Assembly: GCA_014529385.2 (NCBI GenBank)
Contig: CM043950.1
Coordinates: forward strand, 73,008,435-73,072,434
DNA length: 64,000 bases
From: Adiantum capillus-veneris
Taxonomy: Eukaryota; Streptophyta; Polypodiopsida; Polypodiales; Pteridaceae
Direction: 5' to 3'
Position 1 is the stretch's first letter; each line of letters begins with the position of its first letter. Below, piece after piece: positions 13,515-23,444 of this stretch. A program made the translations under genes and the position numbers. The notes beneath the pieces were generated by a model, which had not been told where the DNA came from, did no database searches, and saw only the letters and a list, made by a program, of their open reading frames with translations.

Positions 13515-13525
13515 CCCCCACTCAA
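13515..13525 (-). promoter_or_regulatory. Polypurine tract
   Basis: On the minus strand GAGTGGGGG abuts the LTR start TGTTGG, the expected primer position for plus-strand DNA synthesis. The outer element has the near-identical GAGCGGGGG at the same place. Confidence 0.75.
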
Positions 13526-13761
13526 ACATAGGTCTCTAGCTTTGGATGAAAAAACCCTTGGGAAGCTCAAGGGAAAACCCAAGCCCCTATACAATGTGAA
13601 AATATGAACCAGCGATGATGATGTGAAAGTGAATTGTGCATCTATGTACAAATATTCAAGTGACTTAGAGATCACAATGTGCAAATGTGGAGTGTGCATA
13701 GTGCATGGTACCTAAAAGATTACAATGTCATATGTACAAAGCTATTACAATAGCAAAGAAG

Positions 13762-16700
13762 CTAATCTAGAAAGAGTGAGGTCGAAGCAACTCCAAGCTC
13801 CAAGCGCAAGAGGATGAAACGTGACTCGTTGAGGCCTTTAGTCAAAATGTCTACAATCATCTGGTCACTTGGTTAGTGTTCAACCATAATGGTTCCTTTG
13901 CGTACTTCATACCTGACATAATGATAATGGAGAGCAATGTGCTTTGACTTATTATGTTGAACATAGTCTTTTGCAAGACCAATAGCACTTTGGTTGTCAC
14001 ACCGCAAGGGTGTGCTAGAAAGAGGAGAGTGACCAATATCAACCAGCATTTGTCGAAGCCAAATCAACTCATGAGCTGCAAGTGATGCTGCAACATATTC
14101 TGAGTCAGTCGTAGAAACTGCAACACAACGTTGTTTCTTGCTGGTCCGAGAAACAAGACAACCATTTATAAAGAAGCAATTTCCACTAGTAGATCGCATA
14201 GATAAATATGAGCTTGCCCAGTGTGCATCTGTGTAACCCAAAAGAGAAAGAGATTGTATAGAATCCGATGTGAGTTGTCGTTGATAGACTAAACCATAAT
14301 CTGTAGTGCCTTTCAAGTATCTCAACACACGCTTTGCAGCAAACCAATGCTTAAGAGAAGGACATGCAAGATGTTGTCCAAGATAATTAGCATCAAACAG
14401 AATATCAGGACGAGTGTTCATGCCGACAAACTGAAGACATCCAATCAAGTTAGCATAAGGTTGATTTATGACAAGTTGACCGCCATTGTCAGAAGTGTTC
14501 TTCGTAGAGCTCGCAAGACCAGGTGTGTTGGCTGAATGTGCAGATTCCATACCAAATTTTTGAATAGTATCTGCAATAAACTTTGACTGTCGAAGGAATA
14601 AAATACCTTTTGTACGGTTCCGTTGGATTTGAATACCAAGACACGAGTGAATCTCTCCAAGATCCACTATATCAAATGCAGAAGACAATAAATTTTTCAC
14701 TTGCTGAAGAAATCCCAAATCATTGGAAACAAGGATGGTATCATCCACATAAAGAGCAAGAATCACAAAACTGCTACCTTGGCGTTTTATGTATAAGTTG
14801 GGGTCTGACGAGCAAGAGATGAATCCTTAAGAGGTGAGATAAAGATCAAATTTTGTATACCAGGCTCGTGAAGCTTGTTTGAGACCATATAGTGCCTTAT
14901 GGAGTTGAGCAACAAGGTCTTCTTTACCTGGAATAAAAAACCCTTCTGGTTGTTTTATATAAATTTCCTCTTCCAAGTCACCATTAACAAAATCAGTTCG
15001 CACATCCATTTGATGAGCTTCGAAATCAAATTGAACAGCAAATGCCAATAAAACTTGAACACTTGTAATGAGAACAACTGGTGAAAAAGTCTCTTGATAA
15101 TCAACACCAGCTACTTGGGAGTAACCTTTTGCAACTAAACACGCCTTGAACTTGTCAAAAGATCCATCTGCTTTTACTTTTGTCTTATACACCCACTTAC
15201 ATTTAATAGCTGTACGACCAGGAGGTAATTCAGTTAGTATCCATGTACCTTTAGAAATAAGAGAATCATACTCTGCTTCCATAGCCTCTTGCCATTGATC
15301 CTTTTGTGGTGAAGAGATAGCTTCATCATAAGTAATGGGATCTTCGGAAGTAGAAAAAGCATTATCAGCAATATCGTCAGCATAAACATGACATGAGCCA
15401 TGTTCAAAATCAATAGGCAGATCAACAAAAATATCAATATCATCATTGACAACATTCGGAATGGATGGTTGTGAATAGGAAAGTTGCACTATAGGAAGAG
15501 TTTCATCTTCTAAAAGAAATGGAAAAGCCTGAAGCAATGATTTAGTATCATCAGAATCATCCATGGACCATGAGCCTCCCATAAGCTGTTCGTTAAAAGT
15601 AGCATCACGATTCACAATTACTTTCTTGGAGGAAGGTTCATAGAATTTGTAGCCTTTGGAAGTGTCAGAATATCCAATAAAAATAACTTTAAGAGCAGGA
15701 GCATCAAGCTTTGTTCGTGTTTCTTTGGGAACATGAATATAAGCAATACCTGTCCATGCTGTGATGGGTATCTTACAAGAGGGTGCAGTAGTAGGAAGAT
15801 GATTCTCAATAAATACTGCTATCAAAGTAGCTTCAGCCCAAAAAACACGAGATAAGCCAGAATGAATCAACATACATCTTACAGCATTGAGAATAGTGCG
15901 ATTCTTTCGTTCAACAACACCGTTCTGTTGAGGCAAATATGGAATAGTGTATTCATGATGAATTCCACTATCAGCACAGTAACTCACAAACTCTCGAGAA
16001 ACATATTCGCCTCCATTGTCACTACGAAGCTTCTTAAGGTGACGACCAGTTTGAAGTTCCGCAGCCTTGTGGGATTGTTTGAAAATAGATAAGGCTTCAG
16101 ATTTTTGTCTAAGTAGAAATACAGTCGTATACCTTGAGAAATCATCAATGAAAGTAATGAAGTAGCGATTTTGTGATCTCGAAGAAGGTAGAGATCCACA
16201 TATATCAATATGAACAAGATCCAATATGTCACGAGAATGAGTTGTATTTGAAAGAGGAAAGGGTTTGCGATTGTGTTTCCCAAGAGAACAAAATTCACAA
16301 ATTCCCATATGGGGATGGGCTTTAAGATCCATGCCATGAACAAGATCACGACGTTGAAGATCAAGGAGTTTTGAGAAATTAGCATGAACAAAACGGTGAT
16401 GCCATACTTTGCAATCATGATCACCTGGAGCAGTGACATCATTTGCTACAACATCGTTGAGAGAGAGTTCAAACAAATTACCATTTCGAGGAGCAGTGGC
16501 TATAGTCTGTCCATCTTTCTCAATTTGACATTTGGTATGATCAAATCCAACAAACAGACCAAGATCAACAAGTCTAGCAACTGAAAGAAGATTACGTTGA
16601 AGATCTGGTACATGTAATACTCCTCGCAAAATTCGAGTGGAAGAAGATAAGGTACCAAGATATAAGTCTCCAATACCCTTTACTTGACAAGTAGTATCAT

Positions 16701-17913
16701 CAGCAAGATAAACAACACGTTGAACTGGCAGTGGATGATAGTTATGGAGCCACTTAGACTGATATGTCATATTTCCTGTAGCACCAGAATCGACAATAAA
16801 AAGTGATCCATCGCGTACATGAAGTATTCTGTCTGGAGCAACTGAACATAGGACGCAGCTTGTTTCTGGTACAATGTTGTTTCGATGTTCAGTAGCATAT
16901 GCTCTATTTCGATCTGTGTCGAATCGACGCTTATAGCACATATGAGTGGGATGATCAGATCGTCCACAATATTCACAAGAAGAAGAAGAAGAAGAGTCTC
17001 TAGATAAACGTGGTTGTTTTGTGGAAATATTATGTTCTTCATCATATTGACGTGCCCAACAATCATCTTCAATATGGCCATTTCTGTTGCAGTAAGAGCA
17101 TTGCTTATTAGGGAATTTGAGACGAGAGAAAATATTACCGCGACGGCCATCTCTGTGGTTTCCTCGTTGAAATGGACGCCTTCGAGCATAAAAAGCCCAT
17201 TCCATCTGTTGTGACTCAGTCTCCTCTTGTGAAATCATAGTTGTATCATGACCAGCATTACGACGTTCTTGACGTTGAGAGTATTCAATTAAAGACATGC
17301 AGGCTTGGTCGAAATCAAGACCATCTTTATTAGAGAGAATAGTAACAATGTTATCATAAGAAGAGTCCTTCACCGTATCAAGGAGAAGTGTAATCATTTG
17401 CTTTTGTGGAGCAGGATCACCGGCAACACCAAGTTGATTAATAATAGATTTGAAAGATTCAATATGTCCCATCATGGCAGTACCAACTTCATATTGTAAC
17501 TTGTTAAGCAACCCTCTCAAACAAAGTATTTCTGTGACAGATTTCTTCTGGAATTTTGCAATAAGGTACTTCCATATGTCGTGGGAAGTAGGCAGTTCAT
17601 ACATATCAAGCAAAAGGGAATTAGTAAGAACAGAAATAATATACCGACGAGCTACTTTATCACGTCATTGCCAATCCGTATAGGCAACATTCCAATCTTC
17701 AAATATAGGTCCTTCAGTGATAAGCACGTTATCATTATCCGTATCAACAGGCTGAGACAGACAAACACGATTTCCAAGAACAACATCGGAGAGTTGATCG
17801 CCTTCAAGAGTTAACAACATTTTTGCTTTCCAGCCTGGAAAACCTTGACCTTGGAAAGAAGGAACAGGATGCTGGCCAGAAGGAAAGCCGTTGACGAGAA
17901 TATTCATAGCCAT
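13762..17913 (-). pseudogene. gag-pol: Copia gag-pol polyprotein, three in-frame stops
   Basis: ATG at 17913 opens a 1,383-codon frame ending TAG at 13762-13764. It is interrupted only by TGA at 17665, TAA at 14827 and TAA at 13873; no frameshift is needed. Order: gag; two knuckles, CSYCNRNGHIEDDC (near residue 272) and CEYCGRSDHPTHMC (near 313); protease VDSGATGNM (near 375); integrase with HIDICG, SDNGGEY and NGVVERKNR supplying Asp, Asp and Glu; reverse transcriptase with YVDD (LALYVDDTILVSN, just after the second stop); RNase H with YTDAHWA, DSEY and CDNQSA. The TGA lies in WQ(stop)RDK, consistent with CGA to TGA decay. The integrase reads ITAWTGIAYIHVPKE; the fragment at 46664 has about 13 extra residues (VSHFLTFGC) there, so this copy has an in-frame deletion. 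Probably dead, but recently intact. Confidence 0.93.
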
Positions 17914-18672
17914 ATCTTGTTGCGAGAAGACGTATAAGATAAGATCGCAGAAGTTGCACACCATATGTGGTGATGTCCGCAATTGAGAATGAAAGAAGTA
18001 TGAGGACTGCGTTCTGTCAACGATAAACGTAAGAAGGATGCTCAAGGAACGTCCAAAGATGTGAGAGACGTCACCCAAAAAAAGGCAGGGTAAAGGAGAC
18101 GTTAATAATAAAAGAGTCCTCAAAATAGAGTGGCGTGAGACGCAAGATTGACCGCCACAATACGAATAGCAAAAAGCTAAATCTTCTCGAAAAAGTTAAT
18201 GCCAAAATAAGAAAAATGATCGCGGACGCTTCACGAAGAAGTAGGACAAAGAAAGCTGTGTCAAGCTCAATTGCAGTAAAAACAGCATAACTTTCTGTTG
18301 CGAACTCTGATTGACGCAAACCTAGAACTCAAATTGAAGAGCTCAAGGAGACGAAAAAGTTTTGGATGAAAAGTGCCATTGCGCTACGCTCCATTACCCT
18401 TTTTCCATTTCTCCAAATGTTGAGCAGAACAGCAAGAAAAATTGAGATGAAGTTCAGGGTGTCATCAACAAGAAAACGTAATCAACAATTAGATTGATTA
18501 GCAATAAACGCCACACAAAACACTAATCATATTCTTCTTAACACAAAACAACCACAGTTAACAAGAATCAATGCTCAAAAATAAAATTTGTAGCAATTTT
18601 TGAATCTTACATGCAAATCGCATACACATACTGTTTTGTCACCATGAATTGAATCGGCGCGTGATCGTTACT
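17914..18672 (-). other. 5' leader of the nested copia element
   Basis: About 760 bp between primer site and gag ATG. The gag frame stays open upstream of the ATG to about 18123, but that part (rich in Leu/Ser) has no gag similarity, so I chose the ATG at 17913. No other feature recognised. Confidence 0.6.
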
Positions 18673-18684
18673 GCTCTGATACCA
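18673..18684 (-). promoter_or_regulatory. Primer binding site, initiator tRNA-Met
   Basis: Minus strand TGGTATCAGAGC immediately follows the 5' LTR end CAACA. It complements the 3' end of plant initiator tRNA-Met, the usual copia primer. Confidence 0.9.
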
Positions 18685-18829
18685 TGTTGAGATGTAGAGA
18701 GAAAGAGAGAGAGAGACGAGACAAGAGACACACCATATACTCTCCCAAAGACTGATTCATATTGAGGACAAGATACAAATATATAGGTGAGACCAAGTTC
18801 AGTAGAGTGAGCCATATATAGCTCCAAGA
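18685..18829 (-). repeat. 5' LTR of the nested copia element
   Basis: 145 bp copy of 13372-13514 with one extra GA. The outer end reads TCTTGG on the minus strand where the other copy has TGTTGG, so the terminal TG is mutated. Confidence 0.9.
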
Positions 18830-18988
18830 GTATGTACGCAGTCCGCGAACGATAACTCAAAATTGGTGCAGAATTTGAAAAAACTTCCATTTGCAAAGTT
18901 GTAGACCACATCGCTTCCGGTCCCTTGCATGGGTAGTTTCTGCAAAATTGGTTTTAATCAGGAGAAAATTTGAAAACAAAAACGTACT
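18830..18988. repeat. Last unit of the 171 bp array, right of the nested element
   Basis: Resumes GTATGTACGCAGTCCGCG after the duplication and carries the same blocks as 12650-13371. It ends at the primer site of the non-autonomous element. Confidence 0.85.
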
Positions 18989-19000
18989 GCTCTGATACCA
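18989..19000 (-). promoter_or_regulatory. Primer binding site of the non-autonomous element
   Basis: Minus strand TGGTATCAGAGC directly adjoins the LTR end. It is the same 12 bases as in the nested autonomous element. Confidence 0.88.
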
Positions 19001-19144
19001 TGTTGAGAGAGAGAGAGAGCACAGAAATAGAACCCCAAAGTGTGTAGAATATATACACACACGAGATGATGTATATATAGAGGAGACCTGGGTGCCATAC
19101 ATAGAGAAGACATATATTGAGTAGCTTCAGATATAAGCTCAACA
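19001..19144 (-). repeat. 5' LTR (right copy) of the non-autonomous element
   Basis: 144 bp from TGTTGAGAGAGAG to AGCTCAACA, followed by the target-site duplication AATAC. Confidence 0.88.
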
Positions 19145-19149
19145 AATAC

Positions 19150-20302
19150 AACACCCTTGTATGCAACCTAGTATGTATTCAATAAAGCGATCATGCATTG
19201 CACCTTGCGACTCCATGTGATGGATTTTAGCAGCGGGCAGTGAAAGAACTTCGATGATGCTATTTTTAGCATACAATGCTTCATTTTTTTTATAGATATA
19301 TAATTTGTATATGCACTTTTGATGTATTTATAGGCTTTACATGAATGTCAATCAATCCAAGCACTAAACCATGTTCTGCACAAGCCAAACATGAGTGCAA
19401 ATACGACCATTTCTGTATAGAAATTATCACACAATCAAGCAAACAACCGATGCTCACATCATATACACATATGGAATCTATGGAAAACTAGAGAAATAAT
19501 GCATTTCGTATCACTTTTGAAATGCACAAATTTGATTTTCCATGCTCTCATTACCCAAATTTATCATACAAAGCAAGTCGGAGGAAGATAATACCCATTG
19601 TAAAAATTTGTGTCATTTTTAAGCTCGGTTTTGATGATTCAACAAGCACCTAATAAGCATTCGATACGCTTTTTCACGAAGTAGAACTTTCACCTTTGAC
19701 TGCTCATTTCAAATCCAAAAATTTGCAAGCTTGTTGGACTGTCTCAAAAGTTATGAGCCCTGCAATGCACACTTGAGTTTCCCTTTTTCTGTCCTGATGG
19801 TTTGTTCTCAGAATTTTTTTCAATGGTAAGAGGTGGGAATCCCTTGCTATATGTTATTTTATTCTCTAAAGGGGATTAACTTTTTTATTTTTTAATTACT
19901 TTTCTGCTCGACAGTGTGCAGGCTGTTGTTGAAGCCAGTGGAGATGACAGCGAAGAATGAGGAGGAGCCCGGGAGCATTTCGTTTGACAGAGCACTCAGA
20001 GGCTGTAGCGCAAAAAACGAGTTTATGTGTGTGTGTGTATGGGTGTGAGCCAAGCCTAGCGAGTATATCGTGCGCGTGTGTGTGTGTGTGTGTGTGTTTG
20101 ACTTTGAAGGCGTGCTAAGAAGCGGGTTGTGTGGCGAAACTGCAACCGAACAGCGGGTCCGTGAGAGCATTGAGAGCGGGCCCAGCGGGGAAGGGAGCCA
20201 TGAATTTTCACGAGAGAGAAAGAAGAACCCACTGGCTATTAGCACGCATGTGTGTGTGTTGAGTTTTTCAAAAACGCCAAAACTGTCCAGTGAGCTGGTG
20301 TG

Positions 20303-20347
<45 letters not shown>

Positions 20348-20640
20348 GAGCCATAATCAACAACTTGCAAGACAAGCAGCGTGGAGGCTTGGAGCACCGT
20401 TTGTCACATGGTGGTGGGTAGTGTGAGAGTTAAATAAAGGGATCAAAGGAGCACGAGTCTGATGTCTGTGTCTTTTTGGCTTCTTTGTTTTTAAATTTCA
20501 TTTTTGAAATATTTCTTTATAAGAGGAGTCCCCCACAGGAAATTCGACGTGTGTGAGCATGTTTTGATCTTGAACATTTGGGTGTGTTTAGTAAACCTTG
20601 GCCACATTCAATAACGTTGATAAACACAAGTGAACACATA
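19150..20640. other. Intergenic DNA with two GT microsatellites
   Basis: GT runs at about 20075-20097 and 20304-20342 lie in a locally more GC-rich patch (about 19900-20430). Open frames on both strands across this patch are carried by the GT/CA runs and contain no motif. The rest is AT-rich with nothing recognised. Confidence 0.5.
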
Positions 20641-22555
20641 ATACCATAAAAATTGACGTATCAACCATTATTATTCAAATTCATCAGTCATCCGTTAAGG
20701 CGACTCAATTCTGTATTAGAATTGCGCATTCACTTGATTTTAATTCTCCCATTCACTCACCAAAACACTTGAAATGACGTTCAATTCGTCAATTGATACC
20801 AAAAATTGGTTACAAGCTCATAAAGATACACATTTTGATCTTAATTTATCTTTCAAGTCATTTGATATGATCATACACATAAAAAGTTGGATCTAGTAAT
20901 GATAAAAAAATGGGTAAAATAGGTGAAATTGATGTATATGATACACTATGGTGCATCCCATATGCATAACGTAGTGTGCCAATTTTTGCAAAACCATTTC
21001 CAATTGTCATCATTGCAATTTTAAATTAATCATATCTAATGACCCTCATCATCCAAATTCAATTGAATTTGTCATTATGGTTTGCATGGCTACACACAAT
21101 TGATTATGGCATTTGCAAAGTAAAAAATCCATGAAATTTTTACCATATCCAATTGGCATACATAGAAATAGTACTTCATAAAATCATTTTCAATTGAATC
21201 ATCTCAAGTCAATCATACACATCAACCTTTAGGTCTAATAATCATCATAATGGATAATTACTACCAATTATTCATCCGTAATTTGGATATCCAATGCCAT
21301 TGAATAGGCACACACTCCCAAATTTAGGCCAAAATTTTATGCAATTCACCGATTAATTTCACATTGCAATGCACAAATTGCAATCTCAATCAAGCATAAT
21401 TGGATGCATGCATGCTCAATTTCTAAAAAATTAACACTTTTTACCCAATCAAGCAATGCACACACTAAAACGTTAAGCACAAAGGATCAAATTTGGCTCA
21501 CTTAGCATTGAATTTAGGCTTATACCTAATCATTGTATACACTTTTTATGCACTTTCCACAATAAAATATCATTTAGGTGTCCTAATTGACCATCAACTA
21601 TAGAAAATCAAGTGGTCTTGGATAGGCACACACATTCAATTTTTGCCCAATTTTTTTGCAATTAGGCTTATCCAATGATTGAATTAGCCTAGCATACACA
21701 TCATTTACATGATTGAATACTCATGTATCATCAATTAAATCACTTTATATGTATGCACACATTCAAGATTAGGTGCACACACACTTGAAATTTTTGACGT
21801 TTTTTTCCCTCTTTGGTGGCGCACACACAATGATTTTTATGCACACACATGAGTTCTTGATGATAATTAAGCATTATTTTGATACAAACAAGGTTCATTA
21901 TTCACAGTTGACTATCAATTTCATTCCAAGTGAATCAAATTAGGTGAAAAATGTGGGTCAATTTGTGTTACACACCTAGTTTTAGCAAATAATTAGCAAC
22001 ATTGAACCTCATTAGTCAATCAAGAATTGACATGAGCAAGTGAATGCACTTACATCATAATCACACTCCAAGCTATTCCTTTTCTCCATGCGAAGACGCA
22101 TCATTGCACATACAAGTGTGTGCACCATCAAATCGGCTCCAAAATTGACCATTTGTAGGCCGAAAATCAAACACCAAATCATCAAATTATGCATAAATTG
22201 GCACAATTAACTTGATTAGAGTGATGATTCCACCTCTTAAAAGGGGATTTAACATACATTACACTTCAATTGTTAGCGGATAGGTTAGCAAAGTTAGTCA
22301 AAATTAGTAGAAATTAGCATGAAATCAATACAATTAGCGTGGAAAATGAAGTGACACTAGTAGGGGTTAGCATGAAATTAGTGAAATAGGGGGTGGAATT
22401 AGGGGTTTGGGGTATTCATAAATCAACATTAGCATCAGTTTCTTGCACAAACATCATCAAATCAAACCAAAACTGAGTTACACACACTCAAAAACCGAGA
22501 AATTAGTAATGAAATTACTCTATTCTACACATCCTAAACTCAGTAGCTTAGGTTA
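20641..22555 (-). other. AT-rich interior (leader side) of a tRNA-Asp-primed LTR element
   Basis: About 1.9 kb of AT-rich DNA with frequent CACACAC and AATT motifs and no long reading frame. Its identity as element interior is inferred only from the primer site and LTR start at its right end. No second LTR was found on the left, so the element is truncated or non-coding there. Confidence 0.4.
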
Positions 22556-22577
22556 TCGATCCCTGGCAATGGCGCCA
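22556..22577 (-). promoter_or_regulatory. Primer binding site, tRNA-Asp type
   Basis: On the minus strand TGGCGCCATTGCCAGGGATC fits the known Athila/Ogre-type site complementary to tRNA-Asp, whose common form is TGGCGCCGTTGCCGGGGATC. Both differences are A for G. The match continues a few bases further. It lies two bases from an LTR end reading CCCAACA. Confidence 0.75.
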
Positions 22578-22579
22578 AA

Positions 22580-23438
22580 TGTTGGGAGGCTATGTAGCAC
22601 GACCTAATCACAACCCACACAAAATTATCAAATCCGTGGATTGGCAACCCGGCTAGGGCATGGAAGCACGAGCATCAGATGAATAGAAATAGAGGATTCA
22701 AGAGATCAACTCTCCAATGCAAGTAGAGATTAGCCATGGCAAGACTAACTCTGAACATACTCTAATCACTAATCAATCAGCTCCTACACACATCAAGTCC
22801 ACCGTAGTCCCACTTATCATAGACCAGAAACCCCAAGCACACTAATGATAAGAGCACACTAATTACCACATGTCAATCACGGCACTTCATCAATAGCTAC
22901 ACACACGAGGTGAATGGTGCGAGAGCTTCATAAAACCTATCTACACACAAGAAAAGAATAGGGCACACACACAAATTACAAGATTAAGACCCAACTTAAT
23001 CAACCTAATTTGTGATGCTAAATATCGCAAATCAATTGCTCGTAAAAAGGTAAGAGTGGTCAATAGCAAGAAGTACACACCTCTCTCAAATCTAGAATAA
23101 TGAGAGTGTAATACTACTCCATGACATGATGAAATGTAGAGAAGAAATAGACTAATGAAAAAATATGAATTAGATTAATCAAGAAGAGCTTACTCTAATT
23201 ACAATGGTTAGCACTAGCCTTTTAAGCATAGACATTAAGGTCAAGGCTAGGCCATAGAATGAACACTCAAGAGAGAGGGAGCTCTCAAAAGTGGATCCTC
23301 AAGAGTCGATATTCAAGAATGAAGCCTCCTTGCATAATGGCTTCCTTTCACCACAATCCCTTCTACTATGATTTAAGCTTGATCCCTCAAACTAACATTT
23401 TCAACTTTGGAGCTCCAAGTGAGCCCAAGACTTATACA
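22580..23438 (-). repeat. Putative 5' LTR of the tRNA-Asp-primed element
   Basis: The inner end is TGTTGGGAGGC on the plus strand. The outer end is placed at CTTATACA (23438) because reverse-transcriptase similarity of the next element begins about 23445; that end is uncertain. No partner copy exists in the window. No coding frame seen. Confidence 0.45.
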
Positions 23439-23444
23439 AAGTGA

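Larger units (their letters stand above)
13372..18829 (-). mobile_element. Near-complete Ty1/copia retrotransposon with 143-145 bp LTRs
   Basis: LTRs at 13372-13514 and 18685-18829 are flanked by a perfect target-site duplication GTATG (13367-13371 and 18830-18834). A tRNA-Met primer site (18673-18684) and a polypurine tract (13515-13525) sit just inside the LTRs. One long gag-pol frame (13762-17913) has domains in copia order: gag, CCHC, protease, integrase, reverse transcriptase, RNase H. By eye the two LTRs differ by about two substitutions and one GA indel, so insertion was fairly recent. It sits inside the 171 bp array of the non-autonomous element. Confidence 0.93.
11205..19144 (-). mobile_element. 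Non-autonomous short-LTR retrotransposon, interrupted by an autonomous copia element
   Basis: LTRs of 140 bp (11205-11344) and 144 bp (19001-19144) are flanked by a perfect 5 bp duplication AATAC (11200-11204 and 19145-19149). Inside the right LTR lies a minus-strand tRNA-Met primer site (18989-19000). Inside the left LTR lies a G-rich polypurine tract (plus-strand CCCCCGCTC at 11345-11353). After subtracting the inserted copia element and one duplication, the element is about 2.5 kb and has no reading frame with a retrotransposon domain. Its interior is largely two tandem arrays (12010-12400 and 12650-18988). About 70 bp next to the polypurine tract resembles the same region of the inserted copia element, for example GGATGAAAAAA then CAAGGGAAAA in both. 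This suggests mobilisation in trans by that family. Confidence 0.85.

Noticed and set aside
19892-20426. Overlapping 118-137 codon frames on both strands
   Set aside because: They depend on GT/CA runs, contain no motif and overlap each other completely.
22012-22206. 64-codon minus ORF inside the tRNA-Asp element interior
   Set aside because: Short, Met/Cys-rich, no motif, in AT-rich non-coding sequence.
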